Shown here piece by piece: positions 48,601 to 60,895 of a DNA stretch of 64,000 nucleotides. Location: the NCBI RefSeq assembly GCF_028554725.1, contig NC_071671.1:66582001-66646000 (forward strand), read 5' to 3'. A model generated the notes under the pieces. It was not told the origin of the DNA and searched no databases. It saw nothing but the letters and a program-made list of their open reading frames with translations. Every line of letters starts with the position of its first letter. The first letter of the stretch is position 1. The DNA comes from Zeugodacus cucurbitae (Eukaryota > Arthropoda > Insecta > Diptera > Tephritidae). The position numbers and the translations under genes were made by a program.

Positions 48601-48917
48601 GTAAGCAATTTAATAATATTGTATTATATATATATAACTAAAGTGTCTAATCCTTATAATCTCTGCGAGCTACTGAATTGTAAATGTAAACTAGACTTAA
48701 AGCTTACGGATTTCCATGTAAGAAACAATTAAATCAATAAGCTCATAAGCTGGTCCATAATTGCTGCTCGATTGCGTTGCTTGCGTATCAGCCAGGTGAC
48801 AGAATTATATTTTGATTTTTTTGCCCTTAAAGCTGAGTTACATTATTTAATGTTTCAATTTTGAAATTCTTAAGCATGATAAGCTATAATCTTTGAAATT
48901 AATTTAAATATTGTCCT

Positions 48918-48931
48918 AAATGTAGGCAACG
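48918..48931 (+). repeat. Partial copy of the ATGTAGGCAAC word
   Basis: AAATGTAGGCAACG followed by ATTTGCTTTTAA resembles the copy at 50541 (GCAACGTTTTGTTTTAA). The GCGCC part is missing. Confidence 0.4.
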
Positions 48932-49030
48932 ATTTGCTTTTAATATACTCAATAACAATTAAATGTAGCCTACATCCAGGCGATGCAATAAAAATATATT
49001 TTACTCAAATTTACTTCTTCTCTCTTACAG

Positions 49031-49108
49031 ATTTGTCACAAAATGTTCTCATATACAGAACAACAACACAGTGAATTACTTGCAGTCATTATCAGCATAA
49101 AAGTTAAG
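49031..49108 (+). other. Candidate small exon 2 of a pair (78 bases, open frame)
   Basis: A strong acceptor (TTACTTCTTCTCTCTTACAG) ends at 49030 and AAG followed by GTAAGC starts the next intron at 49109. The 26 codons are open in frame 1 (contains MFSYTEQQHSELLAVIIS), in phase with the end of 48564-48600. The peptide matches nothing I recognise. Because the exon length is divisible by three and the frame is open, it is worth checking, though chance is quite possible. Confidence 0.3.
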
Positions 49109-51469
49109 GTAAGCTACAGTGTTACTCAGCAATTTTCACCTCAAAGCAATGTAAGCTGCTTTATAAAAAATAGAAAAGCAAAATTAAATAATATTTTTTT
49201 TCGGTTTTAATGCGTTTTCTAATAATATAATAAGTACTTTATTTTAATTGGCGCTTCGTCTTGCTTTCTTTCTTTACGTCAATACCATTATGTGAAAATT
49301 TACATTCTTTACGGGTATAAGATTACCAGCGAAATAGAAGACACCTCATCTCATTGTAGGTCGTTTGTCTGTAGCAATGCGAAATTAAAATAAGTTTACT
49401 CAGCATTTAAGTTTCATATTTTTCACGCTAAGACTTTACCTTTCAATTAGTACATTCACTGCGACTATTTACGTTCTACTCTTCATAAGCCAGCTGCGAC
49501 ATCGCCAAAAGAGAAAAGCATTTAAGTAGTAAACAAGATTGCAGACAGCAGTGGCAGCGCATTATATGTGCTACATATATATCTAATTCTATATCAGAAT
49601 TGTTAATGCGAAATCGTTTAGTGAAATTCTTTTCAAAATCTGCACTTTCTTTTAACTATTTAAGTAAGCTGTGTTTACAACAAAATCTTAAAAAAATATA
49701 TATATGGAGTTGAATATACTCCAATGCTTTTCCAAGTTTTTTTTTTGAAAGTTTTTTATACAAAAAATTATCAAAACGTATATCGGATAGATGGCGCTGA
49801 AAATTTTGCACAGCAAATATTTATTTAAAATTCATTAAGTGAGAAATATATTCAAGCGCTTTTCATACACTCAAATTCAGTTCAACCTTGTTCCTCAAAT
49901 ACCTTCCATCGCTCAAATTCTAATCACTGAAGAGTAAACCACACTTTTGAAACGCTCAAAGAGCTTTTATGGCAGTTACAAGTGACATCCACAGAGGTAA
50001 TAAAGGTAATGCCATTATAAGTAACAAACAATAAAGTAATTTTGTTAATAAATCATAAAATAATATAAAAAAAATTTTCTCAAACGCACAAAAATGCAAA
50101 TGAAATTTCTTACATATTTTAATTTATGTGACATGTTATGGCAAAGTGATCCTAATAACCACACATACCTAAAAAAATATCTGAAGGATCTATGCTTGCA
50201 AGTAAAGCAATGCAACTTGAAGTTGAGTAAAGACAAGCATGCGTTGCATAAATTTGCATAGAACGAGACACATACTTATACTTGAGTTGTTGGAGAAGAA
50301 GCTGCGTCAACTGCTGTTGCGACATGCCATCACAGCTAACAGCCAAGCAGTTGAGCGCAAAAACATAAGCAGTGCAAAAGTTCGAGAGACAGTGGTGGGG
50401 TTTATAGAGAGAAAGGAGTTTTCAAAATATCTAGTGCCAAAAAGGGGGTACAGACTAAGTTATAGATACTCTAAGCGAAGTGGCTTAATTGAAATGTTGC
50501 ATATTGGAGCTTACTTTTCATTAAAACATTTTTTCACTCCGCGCCAAAATGTAGGCAACGTTTTGTTTTAAAAGTGTTCTAAGTGATCTTTTCAAACAAT
50601 TGTTCGATCATTGTTGTAAAATGCGGTTAAAATATCAATTTAGGCTATATTTTAGTCATCATATCCATAATATTTGTGAAAAATATTTCGCAATATCAGT
50701 TATATTGGTCTATAAAATCCTTCTTCAATTAAAATTTCAAAGTCTCAAGACCAGTCAAGTAAGCCAGAGCGATTCACTTATTAAATCCCCCACTGTCTCT
50801 GCGTTTCAGGGATTCACCACAACCATCAATGCATCATTTTCCACCACTTGCCGGCACCGACATCCGTTGGCATTTGCGTCACTTAAGGGAGGAATTTGAA
50901 TTTCTTGCAACACTTCAAAACGCTGTGAAGCAACACTTGTGCCGCGTTAGAAGAAAGCAAAGAGATAAAGAAATGAGACAAACAAATAAACTGCCACCGC
51001 CTGTTAACCCGCAAATAAATGTAATTTCTGTTTGTGCACACTTTTTGTGTGTCGGAGTTGCAGCTTTGTTGCACATTGTAGACAACACGAATAGCCAGCG
51101 GCTGTGGCTGCTTCAGCTACAAACTTACTTCTGCATGTCCCAGCTTTTGCGGCTGCTCAAGCAGTTACTGTTTTGTATTTGTTTTTTTTTTTTATTTTTA
51201 TTTTCATTTCATTTCTCTCTGTTGTATCTTTGTTAAGCCTTCAATAATCTAGAGGGCTCCCGGTGTGAGTCAAACACAGCTGTATGCAGCCAGCAAATCT
51301 GCCATCAGTTTAATTGCGTGCGGTTTTCCTATGCCAGTGCTGCTGGAGCGCACTCAAGCAAAAAACAAGACAAATAAAATAAAAATAAAAAAACTTTCAG
51401 AAATATATGCAACCAACTCATTTCATGTGGTATTTATGCAAAGGTTGCAGCATCACGTGCTGACTACAC
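49109..51469. other. Non-coding stretch
   Basis: Contains a third copy of the recurrent word (50541). An acceptor-like CCCACTGTCTCTGCGTTTCAG lies at about 50789-50809. A 135-codon frame (50829-51236) follows it: the first ~60 residues are helical and charged (REEFEFLATLQNAVKQH), the rest is Leu/Phe/Cys-rich from low-complexity DNA. No family is recognised, so it is not called. Confidence 0.4.
50541..50560 (+). repeat. Recurrent 20-bp word, copy with GCGCCAAAATGTAGGCAACG
   Basis: Differs from the 32677 copy at one internal base and the last base, and is followed by TTTTG as at 53055. Confidence 0.55.
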
Positions 51470-51523
51470 AACACTCACACACTCACACACTCACACACTC
51501 ACACACTCACACACACACATACA
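51470..51523. repeat. Short minisatellite of ACACTCACAC units
   Basis: Four to five near-perfect ten-base units followed by a CA run. It creates a Thr/His-rich tail in a spurious frame at 51265-51549. Confidence 0.9.
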
Positions 51524-53054
51524 AACATACTTGTACCCAGCAGCTATGATTTTAAGCCTTAAGTAGGAATTTCATGCTCATTGCATGCATCGGAACTTCT
51601 CGGCGCAAGGCCTGGAAATATTTATGCATATGACATATGTAGATATGTATGTATGTGTGTGGACATATAAACACTTGTATCCTGCGACTTATCTGCCGGC
51701 ATTACGTTTGCATTTGCGTGCCAAATGAGGCAGCTGGTTAGGCCGTGGCTCACACAACTCATGGCCACATCTTTATATGAAGCAACCAAGCAACCAAGCA
51801 ACCAAGCAGCCAGCCAGGCAGGCAGTCAACAAGCCAACAACAACACAACGGCTTGGAAGCGACAAAGTCAACTTGTTGTTGTTAAATTCATAAAGCTGTC
51901 ACATTACATTGCTGTGCGCCTGTCTTTGGCCCTGTGGCATGTGGCAGGTTGTGTTGCAGGCACACCACTTTACAAACACACATACATACACATGTATAAA
52001 CGAACACGTGTAAGCGCAAATTTAAATGTGTTTGTGCCAGCACAATTGCGTTAAAAAAGTACATCCTGCTGCAACGGCATCTCCGCATCCTGTGCTGCGC
52101 TATGCTGTGCTATGCTATGTTGTGTGCCACGTCTGGCTGATGAGCTGCATTTGCGGTGTCCTCCATTTATGACAACTCTGCTGTACGGCGGCGCAGCAAA
52201 AGGACATTGCTATGCGCACATTTTATATCACACAGCCTCGACACTGGCTCACACCAGCTTGCTAGCTTCACGACATGTATGTGCTGGAAGAAAACGTACA
52301 GAAAACACAGCATAATGTTCCTGCTTACCGCTGTAATGTCATTTTCTTGCATTCATATCTACCTCCACCTCCACCTTCCTTTCCATTTCATGCCATTCCT
52401 TTACAACTCGTTGATATCCTTTGCATTTGCATTTGCGTGCATTTCCTTTGGGCTCCCTCCCTTTACACCATTTCATCATCATCGTAGAATTATTTTTATG
52501 TATATGCCATGTGTATGCTTGTGTCGGCGTTGGCTGACTCTCAATTTCTCTCCACTGCATCGTTTCCGTCTGTCATTAACACATCATTTGCCATCGTTAA
52601 CCGCTCGGGTGAATGCTTAAAGTACTTCCTCTCTTTAATTGGCGACGCTTTCGTTCTTAAGTAATTTAAATCGTAATGACTGAAATTGAATGTTGTTTAT
52701 ACACACACACACACACACACATACACTTGTACTCATATGCACTTGTGTGTGTGCGATCTCATGAAAATGAGTTGCACTTTCGCTTGTGAATTTAATTTCC
52801 TTTCTGTAGTAATGGTTGATTTCTGGTATTCTTTATGGGAAATTATGTTTATGTTTTTTAAGAAATTTATTGATCTTCTTAATAGTGAAGCATATATATT
52901 CAAGGTAATAATTTGAACTTGAAACAAATTGATCGACAAATGATATACCACTATTAAATTAGCTGGGAAAATCTTCTTATGAATTATTGGTTACAAGGTT
53001 AAAGAACACTTTTCACTTTTATTTAATATTGAGTTCCCAAAAATTTATCAAAAA
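51524..53054. other. Non-coding stretch
   Basis: CCAAGCAA tetranucleotide-like repeats at 51785-51812 and a CA microsatellite at about 52698-52724. Overlapping frames of 60-154 codons at 51725-52620 have microsatellite- and T/C-rich composition and no family match. Confidence 0.45.
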
Positions 53055-53074
53055 TGTTGCCTACATTTCGGCGC
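53055..53074 (-). repeat. Recurrent 20-bp word, reverse orientation
   Basis: On the minus strand this reads GCGCCGAAATGTAGGCAACA, identical to 32677-32696. It lies about 80 bases before Helentron-like copy D. Confidence 0.6.
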
Positions 53075-53151
53075 AATGGACTAAAATTTTAACCAGCAAA
53101 GAAATGTTGAACATTTTTGTTGCAATATTCAAAAATTAAAAACAAGAATAA

Positions 53152-54392
53152 TAAGTAAGGAAAGGCTAAGTTCGTGTGCAACCGATCATTTTATATTCTC
53201 GCAATTCATTGATATATTTTTATTAAGATAACACACAATTTGACCCAATTTGAAAGTCCTATAATTAGGTACATGAGAGCTAGGGCAAGTTACACTATTA
53301 GAAGAAAAATATTTCCTCTAAATTTAATTAATATATCTGAGAGATTTACCGAAATTTTCGCTGAAAAATTACCATGGGGCACATATTCGATATTCGGGGC
53401 TTTGAAAAGTTATAGTCCGATTTCGACAATTTTTCACAAGTGATGCCACAGATCATATACAGTACTTGTGTAAAGTTTTATTTCGCTATCTTCATTGGTT
53501 CTTTATGTATATATTATAAAGTGAAGGAATAAGATGGAGTTCAAAATTGAGTTATATGGGAAGTTGTCGTGGTTGTGGACCGATTTCAGCCATTCCACAC
53601 GTGTCATCAGGGAATGAAGAAAATATTATATACCGAATTTCATTCGAATCGGTCGAGCAGTTCCTGAGATAAGGTTTTTGACTCATAAATGGGCGATGCC
53701 ACGCCCATTTTCCATTTTGTAAAAAAATCTGAGTGCAGCTTCTTTCTGCTGTTTCTTCTATAAAATTTAGTGTTTCTAACATGTTTCATTAGTAAGATAA
53801 CCCACTTTTAGTAATTTTCAACATAACCTTTGTATGGGAGGTGGACGTGGTTATTATCCGATTTCAACTAATTTCATGGTTTGTGGTGGGGGTACGAAAG
53901 AGAACCGACTACAGAAAGTTTGGTTTATATGGCTTTATTGGTTTGCGAGATATATACAAATAACCGATTTGGGGGCGGGGCCACGCCCACTTTCCCAAAA
54001 AAAATTACATCCAAATATGCATCCAAATTTGTTCCAAATTTAACCTTTAAAACTTTATTTTTGACTTAGTTATGACACTTTATGTGTTTTCGGTTTTCGC
54101 CATTTTGTGGGCGTGGCAGTGGTCCGATTTGCCCATTTTTGAAACCAACTCTCTCACGGTCCCAAGGAACATGTGTTCCAAGTTTCATCAAGATTTCTCA
54201 ATTTTTACTCAAGTTATCCGTTGCACGGACGGACGGATAGACAGACATTCGGATTTTGGCTCGTCTCGCCACCCTGATCATTTTGATATATATAACCCTA
54301 TATCTAACTCGTTTAGTTTTATGACTTACAAACAACCGTTATGTGAACAAAACTATAATACTCTCTTAGCAACTTTTGTTGCGAGAGTATAA
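53152..54392 (+). mobile_element. DINE-1/Helentron-like repeat, copy D, about 1.24 kb
   Basis: Most diverged of the four copies. It starts AAGTAAGGAAAGGCTAAGTTCG at 53154, with TATTCTCGCAA soon after. It ends with the hairpin GCAAC-TTTT-GTTGC and GCGAGAGTATAA. The 5' hairpin is weakened (GTTCG-TGTGCAAC-CGATC). The GACGGACG microsatellite is short here (54228-54246). Reads across its frames, such as 53834-54392, are repeat translations. Confidence 0.75.
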
Positions 54393-57300
54393 TTAATATT
54401 TGGGTAGGAAGAGAATTTATACATATATGAATAATCCGAAAGCTTCAGTTTTGTATCCAAAGTTACCCAAGAGGGTTCATACTTCGTGGAAGCACTGAAA
54501 ATATAGAGGCAAATTTTTTGACACCATGGATCGCTCAGCTTACGACTTACAGTTTACAGTGAAAAAAATTGCGTATCCCTAAGGACTAGGCGTATTCTCG
54601 CAAGGTTTTCTGCATTCTACGATTATTTTAGAGATGAAACTGGAAATTGGAGTGAGGATACCATTGGAGTGCTTCAGGTAAATTATATAGCATTCTTCGT
54701 CCTTCTCGATAGTTCGTTCAAACTCTTCAAGCATCCGATGACGGATATCATAATATTAGCGCAGATACAACAGACCGTCAAGGCGTTGTGTATTTGACGG
54801 ATCCCTTTATATAGAAAGAGATGAAATTGGGAGACATGCCGTGTATTTTAAGACAGGTTATGGTCGCTTTCATCACAAAGGCCATGACCCATCCCACGAC
54901 CAAAGATTTTAGCTTCTCTTCTTACCTATTGAAAACGTTTTGTCATATAAGGAGGGAATCCCAGGGATCGGTTTTAAAGAATACATCACAGCTATTGAAA
55001 AGACATGTTGGTGGTCAATCCCTGCTGAAGGAAATGGTTCTTAAGATTTTTCTCGGATGCTCCGAAGCTTGACAGGAGGTTGATGTAGGCGTCTACTGTT
55101 GGAAAATAATATTTTTACCAGCTTTACCTATATACATACTACATTAGAATATGCTCTAATATTAGTCAAGCAATGCTTCATAAATTATTTCAGAATTTAT
55201 TTTTTTAATTCTATGCATAACCAATTACTTAGTCTCACTTCCTCATAAACAGCCAAGACACATGTACAACAGGATTACTTACACGCGCTAAGCTCATCCG
55301 CATCTAATTGGCACTTGCAACTTCATCGCTTCCGCTGCTCTTCTCACCACTTCAACGGTAACAGTAGTAACTTTGGCTTTTCACTTGACAGTTAGCACTA
55401 AAAAAAAGTGCGGCAGCGAAAATTAGTTGCTTACTTTATATTAAAATGCATAGAAACGCGCGTGTGTTGTTGGTTTTTCGGTTTAAGCTTTAATTGCATT
55501 TTATTTGCCTGCCTGGTGTCTGCTAGAGCGCAATCTATGCTGGTATTAATGCACTAAACTGCGGTACTTTTTGCATGCGCTCACTTGTATGGCGACACGG
55601 CGTATACGCAACACAAGCGACTATCGACGTTAGGCTACATATAGACACAGTTGCATAGCGATACAGCGTCGCCGCGTTTCTCAAATGGCAACAACTTCAA
55701 AGTGCAGCAGTGTAGAAGGAAGTTGTATGCCACAGGAGACAGTTAACAAATGCAAAACTTCGCCGCGAGCGCCGAGTAAAAATGCATAAAAAAGATATAA
55801 AACAACAACAACAACAAGCAGCTAGTGCATGAGTTGCACAAGAAGTGCAGCGGCATGTGGCATGCGGCAGTTGCAAGAGTTGCCGCCGCACAACACCAAC
55901 TATTTGCCCTCAGGTGCGCCACTCAAGCACTCACACACACACATACACAAGTACATACATGTGTCTGCATATTGTGATCCTTGTACTTGCATAATCAAAT
56001 CGCTCGTTAGTTGCTTACTTTACTTTACTTTGCTTTGCTTTGGCTGTCGCTGCCGCGCTCGGCGCATTTTGTAAGCCTAAAGGATGGTTTTAATTTGTTG
56101 CAATTGTGCACAAAAACCACCGTTACTCACTCTCTCTATGTGTGCAAGTGTGTGTGTGCCTTTGTGCGAGTAGGCGTATATTTATGCGCCTTCAACGCCA
56201 CCGCGCTGCCACTAAACCCTGTCGCTGGAGTTCATTTATCTCGCGAGCACTTGCTGCGTCACTCTAGAAATGCTTCTATATATGTGTGTGTGTCTGTGCC
56301 TCAACGCGCGTGCTAGTGGGCGTGCATGTGGCACGGCATTTGTGGAAAACAGGTGACAGCGACAACAGCGGGCGCGGGAGGCAAAGTATTTGCGGCAATC
56401 AGCAGGCGTTCTTTGCTCTTTCCGCTCACAAGTGCTAGATGCTTGTGGTTGATAGATATCCACTCACACTCCTACACTCAACCACAACCGCCTTTGGTTT
56501 ACTCAGCTTCACTGTGTGTTGGCGTTTGTTTGATGACTGCCAGCACTGTAGCATTGTGGCGATGTTGAGCTGAGTGCAATGAATTTTTAATTAAATTTAT
56601 CGGTAAACAAATCAAAAGATAACAAATGAAATTAAGAATCAAAGGCGAAAGCTTAACTTCTCAAGTCGTTGTTGTGCTTCCTTTCTACAGGATGTGGTTT
56701 GTAATTGTAATAAAAGTACGAAGCCACGAACACAAAGACGTGGGCACGCGCCATTTTGTGAGCAATGACTCAGCGGTTGCTGCTTTAATTGTTTTAAAAT
56801 AGACTAGTTTATAATTTTAAATTAAGAATAGGAATAATTTAGTATTAGTACATATTTGAGAATGCTCAATTACGAGCTTAATATACGAGAGTATATTCAA
56901 GTAGAGATCTTGAGTTTAAATCAAGGTCAAAACCAATTTTTTGGGGAAGTTGAGAACACTCTCGGAACTGGAAAATCCAATTTCCAAAAAATTTCTCTGA
57001 CGCTCTGAGAAGTATAGTGCCTCCATATGTGTGTCGCCATCAAAATATGATCCCCAAATATGTTGTCAAATTCAATTATAATGCTAGAAATCTCGAGGTC
57101 GAGACATCTTTCAATACTAAAATTGTAATGAAATTGTAATCGCTCTCGATTGAAAGCACTTCTTGGTTGCTCATATATTTCCTATTAATTTAGAAAATCC
57201 GCTTAATCCTAAATTTACTAAATCGAAAAACGACAGCAACATTTTTCGTCTCATGCACTTAATTGCTGTGTATTTATTTCACTAGTTTGAATGCAATGTT

Positions 57301-58854
57301 TTGAATGGAGTATGCGGTATGCAATATAAAAATTACTTTGTCTAGACAGGAGACAAAGTAGGAAACGACATGCGATGTGCCACGTATGCTGGTTGTGGCT
57401 AGAGAGTATCATCAACACACTTTAATAAATGTGCATGGATGTGAATGTATGTATTTATTTGTGGCTACCCAACCGGAAATAGTTAGTGGGCGACAAGTGT
57501 TAACCCGATTAAATGATATAAGTAATGTAGGATCTGAAGCCTTATGAGCGGAAAAGAGCTTTGGTGCTCTGAAATGTATTAAAAATCTTAGTTTGATCTA
57601 GTTATGGTGTTTCCCTGAAGCATTCAATTCTCTAGAGTCGGTTTCTGAACCGTAATTCGCCCCTTAAAGCCTCAGACCTATATAATGGTTAATAGATCTT
57701 TCCCTCCTTGAAAAAATTGTTTCTCCCAAAATTTTTAATTTTTTGTATCTGCTTTCTTATTTCATTATTAAATGTATATTACAAACCCATATAAGATTTC
57801 CTACAGGGTATAAAAGCTTAAAATATAATTGTTTCTACGATGACCTCAGAAACAACGCCAACAGAAAATAAACACAGAGTAAACAATTTCAACAAGTTAA
57901 AGACATATCTGTGAATGCAATCAAAATTTAACAGCCATAGATGACCTGTAGGAAATTGAGATATTCGAGTAAAGTCTCTGATTTATCGAAATAACTATGT
58001 TTTATGAATTTATGGCGTTGAAAGGTCTACATAACTCAATTACTGGAATATATTACTAAAATTTATAATATTTCATGAAGTATTGTTTTTTTTTTCAAAA
58101 ATATATATTTTTTTAATTTGCAGAAAAAGTTTTCTATCTTAAACTAATTGATATCAATCACTATTTCTAAAAAACAATATCGTAAACTATCCTAAAACAA
58201 ATCGAGATCTTTTGTATTTTATCATTTCCTACAGGGTCTTCACTCACAGCCATATAATAAACAAGAGTCGCATGCATTTCCACTGCCTTGTAGTGTCTTT
58301 TCAATTTTGCGCCCCTTGAGCTCTCATACACCACTCTCTAATATCACGCAAAGTGCTCGTGTGACAATGTGAAGACAGTCTCACGCAAACTTCATGGCGC
58401 AAGGATAACGACTCTACAGACTACGCAAAGTCATTTAATCTAATAGTTAAAGTTTGTATGCTTCACCGAAAAGCAAAAATGTATTTAACATTTTTACGCG
58501 TATTTTAAAAGTTAGCAAAAAAACAAAAATGTGTACCGTTATGCAAGTACTTGAACTTAATGAAAGACTCATAACTGCATACTTGGCTCTCTGCGCTTTT
58601 TGTATGTTTGCTCATTTCGCTGGCTTTGACTTTTGCTACTTTGGCTTTGCCTTTGCTATAGCTTTTAATTAGTTTGGGATGAAAAAAATTGTTATGTATA
58701 TGGATTAGAGTGCATATATGTAAGTTTTAGCTTGGCGAAATGCAAAATATTAAGAGTACTTTTTTTTTGAATATGCGTGACCTTTTGACCTTTAGAATAG
58801 TAATTTACTATATTTTTTGTAAGTGAATTTTATTCGGTACTTATTATGTTATAT

Positions 58855-58856
<2 letters not shown>
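54393..58856. other. Long non-coding stretch
   Basis: No recognised gene or transposon in 4.5 kb. The 83-codon frame at 54821-55072 has normal amino-acid composition but no family match. The part 55690-56560 is GC-richer with CA/TG runs (about 55930 and 56283) and multiple overlapping frames, none convincing. Confidence 0.4.
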
Positions 58857-58890
<34 letters not shown>

Positions 58891-58900
58891 AGAGAGAGAG
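58857..58900. repeat. GA dinucleotide microsatellite
   Basis: About 20 GA repeats interrupted once by AAA. Confidence 0.9.
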
Positions 58901-58989
58901 TTTAAAATTAGCTGTGCAAAAATCGGTTATATTTGTATTGAATTCTGAGATCACTAGACTTCCGAGCGTTTCAGAGTTAGAAATTGAAC

Positions 58990-59316
58990 TTTCAAGTGAA
59001 CTTTAAGCTTTCCATGGAGCTTTAAGCTTTCACAAAGCTCATCAGTTATTCGAAGGTGGCTTAAAGTCACATCAAGGGTGTTCAGTTCACACTCTTTGTA
59101 TTATTCCAAGCAATGTTGATCTTTGAAGTGAGCTTTAAGCTTACCATGGAGCTTAAATGGAGCTTTCGATTTCAATATTCACCGAATTCATCACACACAT
59201 ATTCGATACAAAATTTGATCTTTCGCCATAAAAAAGTTACTCAGTTATTCGTAGGTGGCTTAAAATGCCACAAAATACTTTCAGTTCACATACTTTGTAT
59301 TATTTCCAAGCGAAGA
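58990..59316 (+). repeat. Local tandem duplication of a roughly 130-base block
   Basis: Unit 1 (58990-59120) and unit 2 (59121-59316) share AAGTGA[AG]CTTTAAGCTT-CCATGGAGCTT, TCAGTTATTCG-AGGTGGCTTAAA, TTCAGTTCACA and ACTTTGTATTAT-TCCAAGC. Unit 2 is longer by about 65 bases of unrelated sequence in its middle. Divergence outside that is about 10-15%. Confidence 0.8.
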
Positions 59317-60774
59317 TAAGCACCATATTTGTATATGCCAAACCTCAAATCATAATTCTAAGTACTGTCTGCCTAAAACTGTCACAAATAAGATATTTTC
59401 GAATTTGTGTCAACGAAATCCTCTCCATCAATTTACTTTAATCTCGCCTTCATTGCTTTGCGTCAATTTCACCTTCGTCTAAGCTACCTAGAAGAGCAAA
59501 AACGAGACACCAAAAGAGAATGACATAAAATAAGCAATATAAGATGCTTAGCAGACACTAACTATAAGGAGATTGTACCAAATTCAAACACACACAATCA
59601 TATCGACATATAGTACATAACTGTTAGGTACAGACACACATACAAAATAGGAGAGCCTTTTGGAGAAGAAACTTTTTAGACAGAAGTTAGAAGTATAAAT
59701 GCTCGACAGGAAGTTGATAAAGAGGGAAAATTGTTGCAGTAGCAGAATAAAAAGGAATAGTCAATGAAGTATTTTAAATCAAAAGAAGATAACGTTTACT
59801 GGCCAGCACGAAGGACATACAGAAAAAGAAATTAAGAGATAAACGGCAGCTGGGATATGACCTCATAGAGTCGTTTAGAGTAGATGAGGGTGTCAAATCT
59901 TGTAGAAATAAAATAAGGTGAATTAAAAATAAAAAAAAAAGAAAATATTAGCACTAAAATGGACCCAGCTGCTTCTTCTAAAGATGTTGTGCGTCTTAGA
60001 ACTGCTTGTAAACAGTCTCTCAATAACTGATAGACTTTTGGAAAAGCTTCCTCTTCTTAGACTACGAAGCTTTAAGTTACCTATATAATATAGTTTTAAA
60101 TTTAAATAAATTCTCCAAATTTTTTTGTTCCCACCACTAACGGTAACTTTATTTACATTTCTTCTCATATCAGCATCATAACAACTTTTGCGCTGTATTT
60201 ACTCAACTATGCCAAGCACATAAGTGAAATTATCTGTTGATTACACGTTCACCGGCAAATCATTAGCGCCTAAGCATACTTGTGCAGTAATTACAAGCTA
60301 AGCTTTGGCGCTGAGAAAGTGTTACGACGGTCTGTAAGCAGCCGTGGTAGATAATCAAGGCCAAATAGATTACTGTTTTATACACTTAAAACCGTTAGCG
60401 TTAGCGTGAATATATGTATGTAGAGTCACACATAAGCACATATAGAGTTCTTCTAGGTGTGTGCGGCAAATATGCCTTGCGGCTTCTAATTCTACTTACA
60501 ACAACTTGGTGGTGCTCTACTCGCATTATCAACATTTTAATTGCTTTTGCTGAGGAAAGTGTTGAGAATTAGCGTTGAAGATGTTGTGCTACTTTTCTGC
60601 AAATACTCGTATACATATAAGTACATTATATTTAATGAGATTTTTTGCGTGGCTTTGAAAACCGCTAAGGAAATTTTAAGTCAACACATTACACGTGCTT
60701 AACTTAATTTACTTAGATACAATTTTTAAGTTTTTGAAATTTTTTGTATTATATACATAATTGTATTTTTAAAA
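59317..60774. other. Non-coding stretch
   Basis: AT-rich, with a poly-A run near 59930. Nothing recognised. Confidence 0.5.
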
Positions 60775-60895
60775 CAGGTGGCAACGCTTTTTGGTAAAAA
60801 TTTTAATTCCATATTGTGGGATTTTCTGTACAATGATGGTATAAATTTTTTTTGTAATATTTAATTAAACAAAAATTTTAAGCATCTGGCAACTC
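60775..60895 (-). repeat. Two GTTGCCA-type units, reverse orientation
   Basis: AGGTGGCAACGC at about 60777 and TCTGGCAACTC at about 60885 on the + strand are complements of the GAGTTGCCA word, spaced about 108 bases, with AAATTTTAAT-type filler. They belong to the family at 12101-12640 and 22071-22410. Confidence 0.5.

Noticed and set aside
50829..51236. 135-codon frame after an acceptor-like site
   Set aside because: The second half is low-complexity hydrophobic; no donor or family match; a single splice-like signal is not enough.
51470..51523. Regular repeat that could suggest a CRISPR array
   Set aside because: Units are directly adjacent ten-base minisatellite copies with no spacers, in a eukaryotic genome.
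52156..52620. 154-codon + strand frame
   Set aside because: Ser/His/Leu/Phe-rich from CT-rich sequence with competing frames; no recognised domain.
54821..55072. 83-codon frame with protein-like composition
   Set aside because: No family recognised and flanked by stops, with no splice or promoter signal.
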